7,028 nt of DNA from Enterenecus faecium (GCA_018713215.1 DVFO01000029.1:1-7028), one strand, 5' to 3'. Shown: positions 1 to 6,512, counted from the first letter of the stretch. Notes: generated by a model not told the origin, from the letters alone. Numbers and translations: made by a program.

Positions 1-431
1 ATGGTCTTGGGCACGCCCATGACGCGGCACTCATAGCCAGACTTGGCCATGAAGCGGCTGACCTTGGAGCAGGTGTCCATGGAGTCATTGCCGCCGTTGT
101 AGAAGAAGTAACGCACGTCGTACTTCTTGAAGATCTCCAGGATCCGCTTGTAGTCAGTGTCGTCCACATCGGGATCGGCGATCTTATAGCGGCAGGAGCC
201 CAGCTCGGAAGAGGGAGTGTTCAGCAGCAGCTCCAGCTCGTGAGCATCTTCCTGGCTCATGTCGTACAGGCGATCGTTGAGAACGCCCTTGATGCCGTGG
301 GCAGCACCGTACACGGCAGTGATGTTGGGGTTATCCAGAGCGGTGCGAATCACACCGTATGCGCTGGCATTGATCACGGAGGTGGGGCCGCCGGACTGAC
401 CAATGATGCACGCGCCTTTCAGTTGAGACAT
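1..431 (-). CDS. pfp: 6-phosphofructokinase, pyrophosphate-dependent type (N-terminal part)
   Basis: Phosphorylates fructose 6-phosphate to fructose 1,6-bisphosphate in cytoplasmic glycolysis. Only the first 143 codons are present; the 3' part lies left of the window. The protein opens with MSQLKGACIIGQSGGPTSVI, the glycine-rich N-terminal PFK strand and loop. Near residue 112 it carries GGNDSMDT, and it runs off the edge at VPKTI, the start of the PFK signature PKTIDND. In ATP enzymes the first motif reads GGDGS; an Asp in place of that second Gly (GGNDS here) is the known mark of PPi-dependent PFKs, so I infer PPi as donor. The start is the ATG at 431, preceded by AGGAGG at 441-446 with 9-nt spacing. 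The gene follows fba by 34 bp with no terminator between, so it is probably cotranscribed. Family assignment is firm; donor specificity is inferred from one motif. Confidence 0.9.
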   Translation of the reverse strand, partial: MSQLKGACIIGQSGGPTSVINASAYGVIRTALDNPNITAVYGAAHGIKGVLNDRLYDMSQEDAHELELLLNTPSSELGSCRYKIADPDVDDTDYKRILEIFKKYDVRYFFYNGGNDSMDTCSKVSRFMAKSGYECRVMGVPKT

Positions 432-465
432 TGTTTGAATCCTCCTAATGTTGTGATGAGCTCAA

Positions 466-1431
466 TTAGGCCTTGCCGTCGCAGCCCAGAACGTTGATCA
501 GCTTGTGCTTGACCAGCTCCTTGATGTTGGCACGGGCGGGCTTCAGGTACTCGCGGGGGTCAAACTTGTCGGGGTGCTCAGCGAAGAACTTACGGATGGT
601 GCCGGTCATGGCCAGACGCAGGTCAGAGTCAATGTTGATCTTGCACACAGCGCCGCGGGCGGCCTGACGCAGCTGCTCCTCGGGGATACCAACAGCGTCG
701 GGCATCTTGCCACCGTTCTCGTTGATCATCTTCACGTACTCCTGAGGCACGGAAGAAGAGCCGTGGAGAACGATGGGGAAGCCGGGCAGACGACGGACGA
801 CCTCGTCCAGGATGTCGAAGCGCAGGGGAGGGGGAACCAGCTCGCCCTTCTCGTTGCGGGTGCACTGAGCAGCGGTGAACTTGTAAGCGCCGTGGCTGGT
901 GCCGATGGCGATGGCCAGAGAGTCGCAGCCGGTCTTGGAGACGAACTCCTCAACTTCCTCGGGACGGGTGTAGTGAGAGTCCTCAGCGGAAACCTGGACC
1001 TCGTCCTCCACGCCAGCCAGAGCGCCCAGCTCGGCCTCGACCACAACACCGTGATCATGAGCATATTCCACAACACGCTTGGTCAGCTCAATGTTCTCAG
1101 CGAAGGGCTTGGAAGAAGCGTCGATCATGACGGAGGTGAAGCCGCCGTCGATGCAGCTCTTGCAGGTCTCGAAGCTGTCGCCGTGATCCAGGTGCAGAGC
1201 GATGGGCAGGCCAGTCTCGATGATGGCAGCCTCAACCAGCTTCACCAGGTAGGTGTGGTTGGCGTAAGCACGAGCGCCCTTGGAAACCTGAAGAATCAGG
1301 GGAGCGTTAACCTCCTTGGCGGCCTCGGTGATGCCCTGAACGATCTCCATGTTGTTGACGTTGAAAGCACCAATTGCATACCCACCATCGTATGCCTTTT
1401 TGAACATCTCGGTAGTAGTGACCAGTGGCAT
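466..1431 (-). CDS. fba: Class II fructose-1,6-bisphosphate aldolase
   Basis: Zinc-dependent aldolase that reversibly cleaves fructose 1,6-bisphosphate into dihydroxyacetone phosphate and glyceraldehyde 3-phosphate in the cytoplasm. The product has 321 residues, normal for the family. Visible motifs in order: AIGAFNVNN (residues 19-27); LHLDHGDSFE (79-88), with catalytic Asp82 and zinc ligand His83; EAELGALAG (132-140); GTSHGAYK (177-184), with His180; VLHGSSSVP (221-229), with His223; and NIDSDLR (266-272), which binds substrate phosphate. HGSSSVP instead of the HGGTG of Bacillus FbaA, together with the longer segment after it, matches the subgroup shared by various bacteria and amitochondriate protists. 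A TTG nine bases upstream is in frame, but AAGGAG at 1441-1446 touches it directly and sits 9 nt from the ATG at 1431, so I use the ATG. The gene leads an apparent operon with the phosphofructokinase gene. Confidence 0.97.
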   Translation of the reverse strand: MPLVTTTEMFKKAYDGGYAIGAFNVNNMEIVQGITEAAKEVNAPLILQVSKGARAYANHTYLVKLVEAAIIETGLPIALHLDHGDSFETCKSCIDGGFTSVMIDASSKPFAENIELTKRVVEYAHDHGVVVEAELGALAGVEDEVQVSAEDSHYTRPEEVEEFVSKTGCDSLAIAIGTSHGAYKFTAAQCTRNEKGELVPPPLRFDILDEVVRRLPGFPIVLHGSSSVPQEYVKMINENGGKMPDAVGIPEEQLRQAARGAVCKINIDSDLRLAMTGTIRKFFAEHPDKFDPREYLKPARANIKELVKHKLINVLGCDGKA

Positions 1432-1475
1432 TTGAATCAACTCCTTAGTAGAATTAATTGGTCTTGCACTTCATC

Positions 1476-1504
1476 ATTTTAACAGCGTTCGCCCCAAATT
1501 GCAA
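1476..1504 (-). promoter_or_regulatory. Sigma-A-type promoter of fba
   Basis: Read on the minus strand, the -35 box is TTGCAA (1499-1504) and the -10 box is TAAAAT (1476-1481), exactly 17 bp apart. The -10 box lies 44 bp upstream of the fba ATG, leaving a leader of roughly 35-40 nt that contains the AAGGAG ribosome binding site. Each box differs from consensus at one or two positions. This is the best promoter match upstream of fba and would drive both fba and the following phosphofructokinase gene. Confidence 0.75.
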
Positions 1505-1589
1505 GGTATCAAGCCATCTTTTTTAAGACAAATTATATACACCACCCCAATACCCTTTGTGCGAAGTGCCAAAGCAGCAGGAGAGAGGC

Positions 1590-2594
1590 TCACTTTTTCT
1601 TGCACCGATCTCCCAAAGGGTTGAGTTGGGCAGCCTGACGCATGGCCTCGCTGTCCACGTGCGTGTAGATCTGCGTGGTGTTCAAATGCTCGTGGCCGAG
1701 GATCTCCTGTAACGTACGCACATCGACGCCATTTTTCAGCATCAGAGTGGCAGCTGTGTGCCGCAGCTTGTGGGCAGAGTACTTGTCCCGGTCCAGTCCA
1801 GCTTCCGCCAGCCGCTTTTTGATCATATAGTGCACGCCGTCCTTGGTCACGCGGGTGCGCCGCCGACTGATAAACAACGCATAGGGGTCCACGGCCGCCG
1901 ACTGGGTTCGAACCGCCAGCCAGTCATCCAGCGCGCTGCGGCAGGCGGTATTGAGAAAGACAAAGCGCTCTTTGTTACCTTTGCCTAACACCCGCATACG
2001 GTCATCCCGCACATCGCTGAGGTTCAAGCCCACCAGCTCAGAAATTCGCAGTCCACAGTTTAAAAATAAGGTAATAATACAAAAATCTCGCTCAGAATTG
2101 GCCCCGTCGATGCTGTCCAGCAGCTGAATACACTCATCCAGAGTTAAAAATCGCGGCAGTGTCTGGCGCTGTCTGGGCGCGTCCAGTTCCTGAATGGGGT
2201 TTTCCGTGAGAACTTTGGCTTTGTTTACAAGATACTTATAAAAGGAACGGATTGACGCAACTTTCCGAGCTCTGGTAGACGCCTCAAGGCCGCAACCGGC
2301 CTGGGGCGAATTGTGATTCTTGGCGCGGCTGCGGCTGAGAAAGCTGAGATATGCGTACACGTCGGCCAGCGTCACAGAGCGCACCAGCGAGACATCCACG
2401 TCGTCAATGGAGATTTCGTCCAGCGGCGTGGATCTGGGCACCAAGCCTTTTTCAAGTTTCATGTATCTGAGAAAGTTGCGCAGATCAAGAAAATATTCAT
2501 CAACCGTTTTGGACGAATGTCCCTGAATGGTCTCGTGATACGCGAGAAAATCCCGCAGCACCGGCGGCGCTTGCGTTTGATAGTCAATTTTCAT
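1590..2594 (-). CDS. XerC/XerD-like tyrosine recombinase
   Basis: Site-specific DNA recombinase of the phage-integrase/Xer family, 334 residues; XerC and XerD proteins are usually nearer 300. An N-terminal SAM-like core-binding domain spans about residues 10-122 and the catalytic domain about 145-320. All six active-site residues are present: Arg183 in CGLRISELVGL, Lys205 in GKGNKER, His275 and Arg278 in SAHKLRHT, His301 in LGHEHLN, and nucleophile Tyr310 in QIYTHVD. Part of the extra length is an insertion around residues 92-107, before the RKVASIRSFYKYL helix. The ATG at 2594 has only a weak Shine-Dalgarno match (GGTGA about 6 nt away), suggesting modest expression. The gene stands alone, divergent from the small plus-strand gene, and a 32-bp inverted repeat lies about 85 bp upstream. 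It could be the chromosome-dimer resolvase acting at dif or a lone integrase-like relative; I cannot tell which, so no symbol is given. No other phage or element genes are nearby. Confidence 0.93.
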   Translation of the reverse strand: MKIDYQTQAPPVLRDFLAYHETIQGHSSKTVDEYFLDLRNFLRYMKLEKGLVPRSTPLDEISIDDVDVSLVRSVTLADVYAYLSFLSRSRAKNHNSPQAGCGLEASTRARKVASIRSFYKYLVNKAKVLTENPIQELDAPRQRQTLPRFLTLDECIQLLDSIDGANSERDFCIITLFLNCGLRISELVGLNLSDVRDDRMRVLGKGNKERFVFLNTACRSALDDWLAVRTQSAAVDPYALFISRRRTRVTKDGVHYMIKKRLAEAGLDRDKYSAHKLRHTAATLMLKNGVDVRTLQEILGHEHLNTTQIYTHVDSEAMRQAAQLNPLGDRCKKK

Positions 2595-2677
2595 GTGAAA
2601 TCACCATATTTGCATACATAAAGCCAGGCTGGCCGGATCATACTACGGATATCAAATTTCCGGGAGCCCCCTACCCT

Positions 2678-2709
2678 CAACTCAACAAAATTTTAATTTT
2701 GTTGAGTTG
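2678..2709. repeat. Perfect 32-bp inverted repeat in divergent intergenic region
   Basis: Two 15-base arms, CAACTCAACAAAATT (2678-2692) and AATTTTGTTGAGTTG (2695-2709), are exact reverse complements separated by TT. Pairing stops on both sides (T2677 against C2710). The repeat lies between the divergent starts of the recombinase gene (2594) and the small plus-strand gene (2761). It could be a regulator operator, a recombinase binding site (read as 11-bp arms around an 8-bp centre it has the geometry of Xer-type core sites), or a hairpin in RNA reading through from radA. No run of T follows the stem on either strand and the stem is A/T-rich, so a standard intrinsic terminator is unlikely. The structure is certain; the function is not. 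Confidence 0.85.
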
Positions 2710-2760
2710 CTAGTGTGTTCAAACAGGAGTTCCCGGCACACCAGAATTGGAGGTCAAGTT

Positions 2761-2955
2761 ATGAGTCTCATTCCGTGTACCCTCTCCTGTCGGCATCAGA
2801 CCGATGGCCGGTGCACCCTGTACACAACGGGTGCACAACCTATGCGCAACGCCGCTCAGGACGGCACCGACCACCCTTGTCTGAATTATGAGCCCAAAGA
2901 CTCACACAAGCACCGCAATCGCTTGCCGGATGTTGTGCACCTCAATGAGCTGTAA
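2761..2955 (+). CDS. Small cysteine-containing protein, function unknown
   Basis: A 64-residue protein and the only gene on the plus strand. Support: a strong GGAGGT ribosome binding site at 2749-2754, 6 nt before the ATG, in otherwise gene-free DNA. Four cysteines lie at residues 6, 10, 18 and 40, arranged as C-x3-C-x-H-Q-x-D-G-x-C and later H-P-C-L-N-Y. This layout resembles a group of very short clostridial proteins with a C-x3-C-x-Y-Q-x-D-G-x-C core and a late cysteine followed by an aromatic residue; I know that pattern only from memory. Metal or iron-sulfur binding is plausible but unproven. The tail after residue 45 is rich in Lys, His and Arg. There is no signal peptide or membrane segment. 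The last 54 bp run antisense to the 3' end of radA, where codon choice is constrained by both genes. I found no convincing plus-strand promoter upstream. Confidence 0.7.
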   Translation: MSLIPCTLSCRHQTDGRCTLYTTGAQPMRNAAQDGTDHPCLNYEPKDSHKHRNRLPDVVHLNEL

Positions 2956-4269
2956 GCCATCCGGCACCACCAGCTTTCCGCTGTGCCGGGCTGGAATCAA
3001 GCATTTGGTAAAGCCCAGCCGCTGCACCTCACTGAGCCGCTGATTCAACGCATGCACTGCACGCAGCTCGCCCGTCAGGCCCACTTCGCCGATGGCCGCC
3101 AAATCATACGGCACCGGCTTGTCCCGGAAGCTGGACGCCAAGGCCACGATGAGCGCCAGGTCCGCCGCCGGCTCTGTAATGCTCAGGCCGCCAATGACGT
3201 TGACGTACACGTCACAGTTGGACACCATGAGTCCTCCACGTTTTTCCAGCACTGCCGAAAGCATCATGGCCCGGTTGTAGTCAAAGCCGTTACAGGAGCG
3301 CCGGGACGTGCCGTAGGCCGACGGGGTGAGCAGCGCCTGGATCTCTGCCAGCACCGGGCGCACGCCCTCCATGACACAGGTGACGCAGGAGCCCGGGGTA
3401 TTCTGAGGCCGCCCGGACAGCAGTGCCTCCGAGGGGTTGGGCACCTGGGACAGGCCCTGGTCCCCCATCTCAAACACACCGATCTCATTGGTGGCACCGA
3501 AGCGGTTTTTGGCCGCCCGGAGAATGCGGTAGGAGTTGTGCTCCTCCCCTTCAAAATGCAGCACACAGTCCACCATGTGCTCCAACACCTTTGGGCCTGC
3601 CAGGGAGCCCTCTTTGTTGATGTGGCCCACCACAAAGACGGTGATACCCAGCCCCTTGGCCAGGTGCATCAGGGTCATGGTGCACTCCTTGACCTGGGCC
3701 ACGCTGCCGGGAGAGGAGTTGGACTCCCCGTTGTACACCGTCTGAATGGAGTCCACAATCAAAATATCCGGCTTTTGCTCCTCCACCGCCGCCACCACAT
3801 CGTCCAGGTTGGTCTCCGAGTAGAGATACAGCCCCTGCCCGGAGATACCCAGCCGCTGGGCCCGCAGCTTGATCTGCCGCTCCGACTCCTCGCCGGACAC
3901 ATAGAGCACCGAGGCAAACTGGCACAGGCTGTTGCAGATTTGCAGCATCAAGGTGGACTTGCCGATGCCCGGGGCACCGCCCACCAGCACCAGAGAGCCC
4001 TTCACGGCTCCCCCGCCCAGCACTCGGTCCAACTCGCTCATTCCCGTGGGGAAGCGCAGTTCGTCGGTGGCCTTCACGTCATCCATGGGCCGGGGCTTTC
4101 GCAGGGGCGAGGTGGACAGGCTCCCCCCTGCTTTTTTCTTGCTCTCCGCCGCCGGGGCGGGCTGCTCCACAATGGTGTTCCAGGCCCCGCAGGCCAGACA
4201 TCTGCCCTGCCATTTGGGAGTCTCGTTGCCGCACTGGGTGCAGTAGTACACAGTTTTATTTTTTGCCAT
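2902..4269 (-). CDS. radA: DNA repair protein RadA (Sms)
   Basis: RecA-related ATPase that helps process recombination intermediates and acts as a branch-migration helicase in recombinational repair. The product has 455 residues, the usual length. Domains in order: an N-terminal zinc finger with Cys10, Cys13, Cys24 and Cys27 (CTQC and CLAC); a RecA-like ATPase core with Walker A GGAPGIGKST (97-106) and Walker B DILIVDSIQ (168-176); the RadA-specific KNRFG motif (254-258); and a C-terminal Lon-protease-like domain (about 280-455) with EPAADLA, where the Lon catalytic serine is replaced as is usual in RadA. The start is the ATG at 4269, with AGGAGG at 4277-4282, 7 nt away and inside the end of cwlD. 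The stop codon of cwlD abuts this ATG (TGAATG), so translation is probably coupled. It is the last gene of the run that begins with trmK, and its 3' end overlaps the convergent small plus-strand gene. Confidence 0.98.
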   Translation of the reverse strand: MAKNKTVYYCTQCGNETPKWQGRCLACGAWNTIVEQPAPAAESKKKAGGSLSTSPLRKPRPMDDVKATDELRFPTGMSELDRVLGGGAVKGSLVLVGGAPGIGKSTLMLQICNSLCQFASVLYVSGEESERQIKLRAQRLGISGQGLYLYSETNLDDVVAAVEEQKPDILIVDSIQTVYNGESNSSPGSVAQVKECTMTLMHLAKGLGITVFVVGHINKEGSLAGPKVLEHMVDCVLHFEGEEHNSYRILRAAKNRFGATNEIGVFEMGDQGLSQVPNPSEALLSGRPQNTPGSCVTCVMEGVRPVLAEIQALLTPSAYGTSRRSCNGFDYNRAMMLSAVLEKRGGLMVSNCDVYVNVIGGLSITEPAADLALIVALASSFRDKPVPYDLAAIGEVGLTGELRAVHALNQRLSEVQRLGFTKCLIPARHSGKLVVPDGLQLIEVHNIRQAIAVLV

Positions 4270-4989
4270 TCAGATTCCTCCTGAGGCTCGGTTTATCATT
4301 TGCATTTGGTGGAGGTAAGCTCCGGTGATGGCCATGGACAGCCGAGTCTGATACCCGTCTGTGAGGAGCAGCGAGGCCTCCAGCCCATTGCTGAGAAAGC
4401 CACACTCCACCAACAGGCCAGGACAGGAGATATGGGAAAAGAGATACACGTCCTCGGACACCTGCTTGGCCTTTTTGGTGTTGGAGCTGTCCACCGTCTC
4501 CTGGAGCATCTGCTGGGTATATTCTCCCCACTGCCGCCCCACATCCCCCAGGGTGTAAAACACCTGTGCCCCTCGTACCGAGGGATCAGGATATTGGTTT
4601 TGATGGATGCTGATGAGCATGGCCCCTGGGGTGTCGTTGACCAACTGGACCCGATAGTCCAAATCGGAGCGTTTCCGCTCTCCCCTCTCCTCTGCCCCCG
4701 GCGTGTGGAGCGAGACGTCTTCCGTCCGGGTGAGCACCGGCTCCACCCCGCACAGAGCCATGAAATACTCCAGCTTCTTCACGATCTGGAGATTGATCTC
4801 ACTCTCCCGGTGTCCCGAAGCGGTGACGGCTCCCCCGTCCTCCCCACCGTGTCCAGCATCCAGCACCACAACAGGATGTCCAGTATCTACCTGAGCCACT
4901 GTGGGCACCACCAGCTTGCCCCATCGGGCGAAAAAACAGAGGATACATGCCGCGATGAGCAGAATCACCATCCATGGCTTCATAGCCAT
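4270..4989 (-). CDS. cwlD: N-acetylmuramoyl-L-alanine amidase, CwlD type
   Basis: Zinc amidase of the Amidase_3 family, which cuts the bond between N-acetylmuramic acid and the peptide stem. CwlD proteins act in making muramic-delta-lactam in spore cortex, needed for germination. With the chosen start the protein has 239 residues, close to the roughly 237 of Bacillus subtilis CwlD. Residues about 6-22 form one hydrophobic segment (WMVILLIAACILCFF), a membrane anchor or uncleaved signal. Catalytic and zinc residues: His47 in DAGHGGEDGGA, Glu62 in HRESEINL, His129 in SIHQNQY and Glu195 in LLVECGFLSN. The start at 4989 is preferred because GGAGGG at 4998-5003 sits 8 nt upstream; an in-frame ATG at 5031 lacks a good ribosome binding site and adds a polar stretch before the hydrophobic segment. 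ATG 4983 is a less likely option. The gene lies 54 bp after the Nif3-like gene and abuts radA. The amidase family is certain; the CwlD subtype is inferred from size and architecture. Confidence 0.9.
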   Translation of the reverse strand: MAMKPWMVILLIAACILCFFARWGKLVVPTVAQVDTGHPVVVLDAGHGGEDGGAVTASGHRESEINLQIVKKLEYFMALCGVEPVLTRTEDVSLHTPGAEERGERKRSDLDYRVQLVNDTPGAMLISIHQNQYPDPSVRGAQVFYTLGDVGRQWGEYTQQMLQETVDSSNTKKAKQVSEDVYLFSHISCPGLLVECGFLSNGLEASLLLTDGYQTRLSMAITGAYLHQMQMINRASGGI

Positions 4990-5043
4990 CCCCCCTTCCC
5001 TCCATCCATATGAAGCAGGGGGACAACTCATACCAGCCTATCA

Positions 5044-5835
5044 TTAGACGCAGTGATAGACCTCTCGGTGGCGCTGGGAAATTTCCACCCGCAGGTCGGG
5101 GAACGCCTCCTTCAGCCACACCACCAGCACAGGACACACCACGTTCTCTGTGGGGTAGTGTCCGGCGTCCAACAGGTTCAGACCCTGGGCCTTGGCCGCC
5201 AGAAACACATCGTACTTCACGTCAGCGGTGACAAAGGTGTCACACCCAGCGGCCACCACATCACTCAGCATACTGCCGCAGGAGCCGCCGCCAACAGCCA
5301 CCCGGTGCACCGGCTTGCCGCTGTCCACCACCCGCACGCAGGCGGCGTCCAGCCGCTCCTTCACCAGGGCAGCAAAGCTCTCCACGCTCTGGGCTTCCAC
5401 CTGGCCAATCCGTCCAATGCCATAGGGGTTTCCCAGTTCGTCCACCCCGTCCTGGCTCAGCTGCTCCACCTGGGTCAACCCCAGCTTGCATGCCAGGGCG
5501 TCGTTGACACCCTCCGCCACGGCGTCCAGGTTGGTGTGGGCGCAAATAGCGGCAATGCCGTGCTCTGCCATGGTCAGCAGCAGGTCTCCGCCGGGGGTAA
5601 CGTCAGTGAGATGTTTGACCCCTTCCCAGATCACCGGGTGGTGGGACACAATGAGCTGTGCTCCCAGCTCCACGGCCTCCTCCACCACGTCTCTGGTGAT
5701 GTCCAAGGCGATGAGAACCCGGTCCACCGGGGCGCTGTGCCGCCCCACCAGGAAACCGGCGTTGTCAAACCCCAGCTGATATTGAAAGGGGGCCTTCTTC
5801 TGGATGGCCTCATAGATTTGCTGTACGGTGTTCAT
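5044..5835 (-). CDS. Nif3-like dinuclear metal centre protein (DUF34/NIF3 family)
   Basis: Member of the widely conserved NIF3/YbgI/YqfO family, toroidal hexamers with a two-metal site per subunit; the biochemical role is unsettled, and older GTP cyclohydrolase I type 2 labels should not be relied on. The product has 263 residues, matching the short form without the extra central domain of Bacillus YqfO. Family motifs: DNAGFLVG (24-31); VSHHPVIW (63-70), with His65 and His66; AHTNLDA (99-105), with His100 and Asp104; and GHYPTE (225-230), with His226 and Glu230. These are the expected metal ligands. The ATG at 5835 has AAGGAG 8 nt upstream. The start overlaps the stop of trmK by 4 bp (ATGA), so the two are translationally coupled; the same neighbours occur in Bacillus (yqfN-yqfO), which supports both calls. 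Confidence 0.95.
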   Translation of the reverse strand: MNTVQQIYEAIQKKAPFQYQLGFDNAGFLVGRHSAPVDRVLIALDITRDVVEEAVELGAQLIVSHHPVIWEGVKHLTDVTPGGDLLLTMAEHGIAAICAHTNLDAVAEGVNDALACKLGLTQVEQLSQDGVDELGNPYGIGRIGQVEAQSVESFAALVKERLDAACVRVVDSGKPVHRVAVGGGSCGSMLSDVVAAGCDTFVTADVKYDVFLAAKAQGLNLLDAGHYPTENVVCPVLVVWLKEAFPDLRVEISQRHREVYHCV

Positions 5836-6512
5836 GCTTCCAGCTCCTTTTTCATCTCATCCATGCCTGCCAGTACCTGCTCCAGCTGCTCCACCACAGC
5901 CTGGTCCGGGTTGGCAGAGGCCTTCTGTCCCTCCAAAGCCCGGCGCACCTTGCCCTCCATCATAGACAGGTATGCCCCTCTCAGGGGTTGGGGGGTGTTG
6001 CGCCCCACCCAGAGCTCTGCCGGGGTCATGGGAGCATCCTGACCGCCCCGCACGGTGAGCACGGTATACATGCGGCTCCCCTCTTGGCACAGGGTCTCCT
6101 GCTCCACCCGGTAGCCGTTTTCAACCAGCCACTGGCGGAGGTCCGGGAAGGAGGTCATGGGCTGGAGGAGCAGCAAGGTGTTCTCCTTCGTCCAGGGGGC
6201 CTGCTCCAAAATGGCGGCAATGGTCTCCCCGCCCATGCCTGCAATGGCCACCACATCCGCCTCCCCTGCCTGAATGCCGGACAGCCCGTCACACAGGCGC
6301 AGAGAGACTCGGTCCGCCACTCCGTGCTGCTCCACCGTCTCCTTGGCCCGGGCCAAGGGGCCCTCCCGAAGGTCTGAGGCGATGGCGGAGGGGATACGCC
6401 CCTCTAACAGCAGCCATGCTGGCAGCAGTGCATGGTCCGTGCCCACATCTGCCAGCACCGAGCCCTGGGGGACCTGCTGGGCAATGGCACGCAATCTTGG
6501 CGTCAATTCCAT
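5832..6512 (-). CDS. trmK: tRNA (adenine(22)-N1)-methyltransferase TrmK
   Basis: S-adenosylmethionine-dependent methyltransferase that makes m1A at position 22 of the tRNA D-loop; cytoplasmic. The product has 226 residues, the usual length for TrmK/YqfN. The Rossmann fold starts with the SAM-binding motif LADVGTDHALLP (20-31), has an acidic residue at Asp47 ending the second strand, the family signature IAGMGGETI (90-98), and LLLLQPM (113-119) in the position of the catalytic motif. The last 50 or so residues are charged and helical, matching the C-terminal coiled coil of the family. The ATG at 6512 follows a modest GAGGG site at about 6 nt. It is the first gene of the trmK - Nif3-like - cwlD - radA run and lies just after the terminator of the DUF1858 gene. 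I see no clear promoter of its own in the 66-bp gap. Confidence 0.95.
   Translation of the reverse strand: MELTPRLRAIAQQVPQGSVLADVGTDHALLPAWLLLEGRIPSAIASDLREGPLARAKETVEQHGVADRVSLRLCDGLSGIQAGEADVVAIAGMGGETIAAILEQAPWTKENTLLLLQPMTSFPDLRQWLVENGYRVEQETLCQEGSRMYTVLTVRGGQDAPMTPAELWVGRNTPQPLRGAYLSMMEGKVRRALEGQKASANPDQAVVEQLEQVLAGMDEMKKELEA

Noticed and set aside
1432..1440. TTG start for fba nine bases upstream of the ATG
   Set aside because: The AAGGAG site directly abuts the TTG with no spacer but is ideally spaced for the ATG, and MPLV is the usual start of this aldolase family.
505..1482. 325-codon open frame on the plus strand opposite fba
   Set aside because: fba has every catalytic motif of a class II aldolase; the antisense frame has no recognisable domain or proper start signal.
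1532..1537. TATAAT on the minus strand as a second fba promoter
   Set aside because: The -10 is perfect, but the region 16-18 bp upstream (ACAAAG and neighbours) does not resemble a -35 box and there is no exact extended -10 TGn. The TTGCAA-17-TAAAAT pair nearer fba is better.
1555..1574. Short hairpin (CTTTG...CAAAG) as terminator of the recombinase gene
   Set aside because: The stem is about 5-7 bp with a bulge and no run of T follows it on the minus strand. I see no convincing terminator for that gene.
2623..2633. Inverted repeat GCCAGGCTGGC just upstream of the recombinase start
   Set aside because: Arms of only 5 bp around 1 bp are easily expected by chance in GC-rich sequence.
2678..2709. 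Palindrome as an intrinsic terminator for radA or as a LexA box
   Set aside because: The stem is A/T-rich and no T run follows it on either strand; it lies nearly 200 bp past the radA stop; and it does not contain the GAAC-N4-GTTC-type core of Gram-positive LexA sites.
2983..4284. 433-codon open frame on the plus strand opposite radA
   Set aside because: It mirrors radA over almost its entire length, has a composition dominated by His, Gln, Gly, Arg and Leu without recognisable motifs, and lacks a ribosome binding site. It is a by-product of GC-rich codon use in radA.
4990..5031. Upstream ATG (5031) for cwlD adding 14 residues
   Set aside because: No good ribosome binding site precedes it, whereas GGAGGG is well placed for ATG 4989, which also puts the hydrophobic anchor close to the N-terminus.
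5053..6042. 329-codon plus-strand frame opposite the Nif3-like gene and trmK, and a similar 237-codon frame opposite cwlD (4300-5013)
   Set aside because: Both lie antisense to genes with intact family motifs, have low-complexity His/Gln/Gly-rich translations, and show no start signals.
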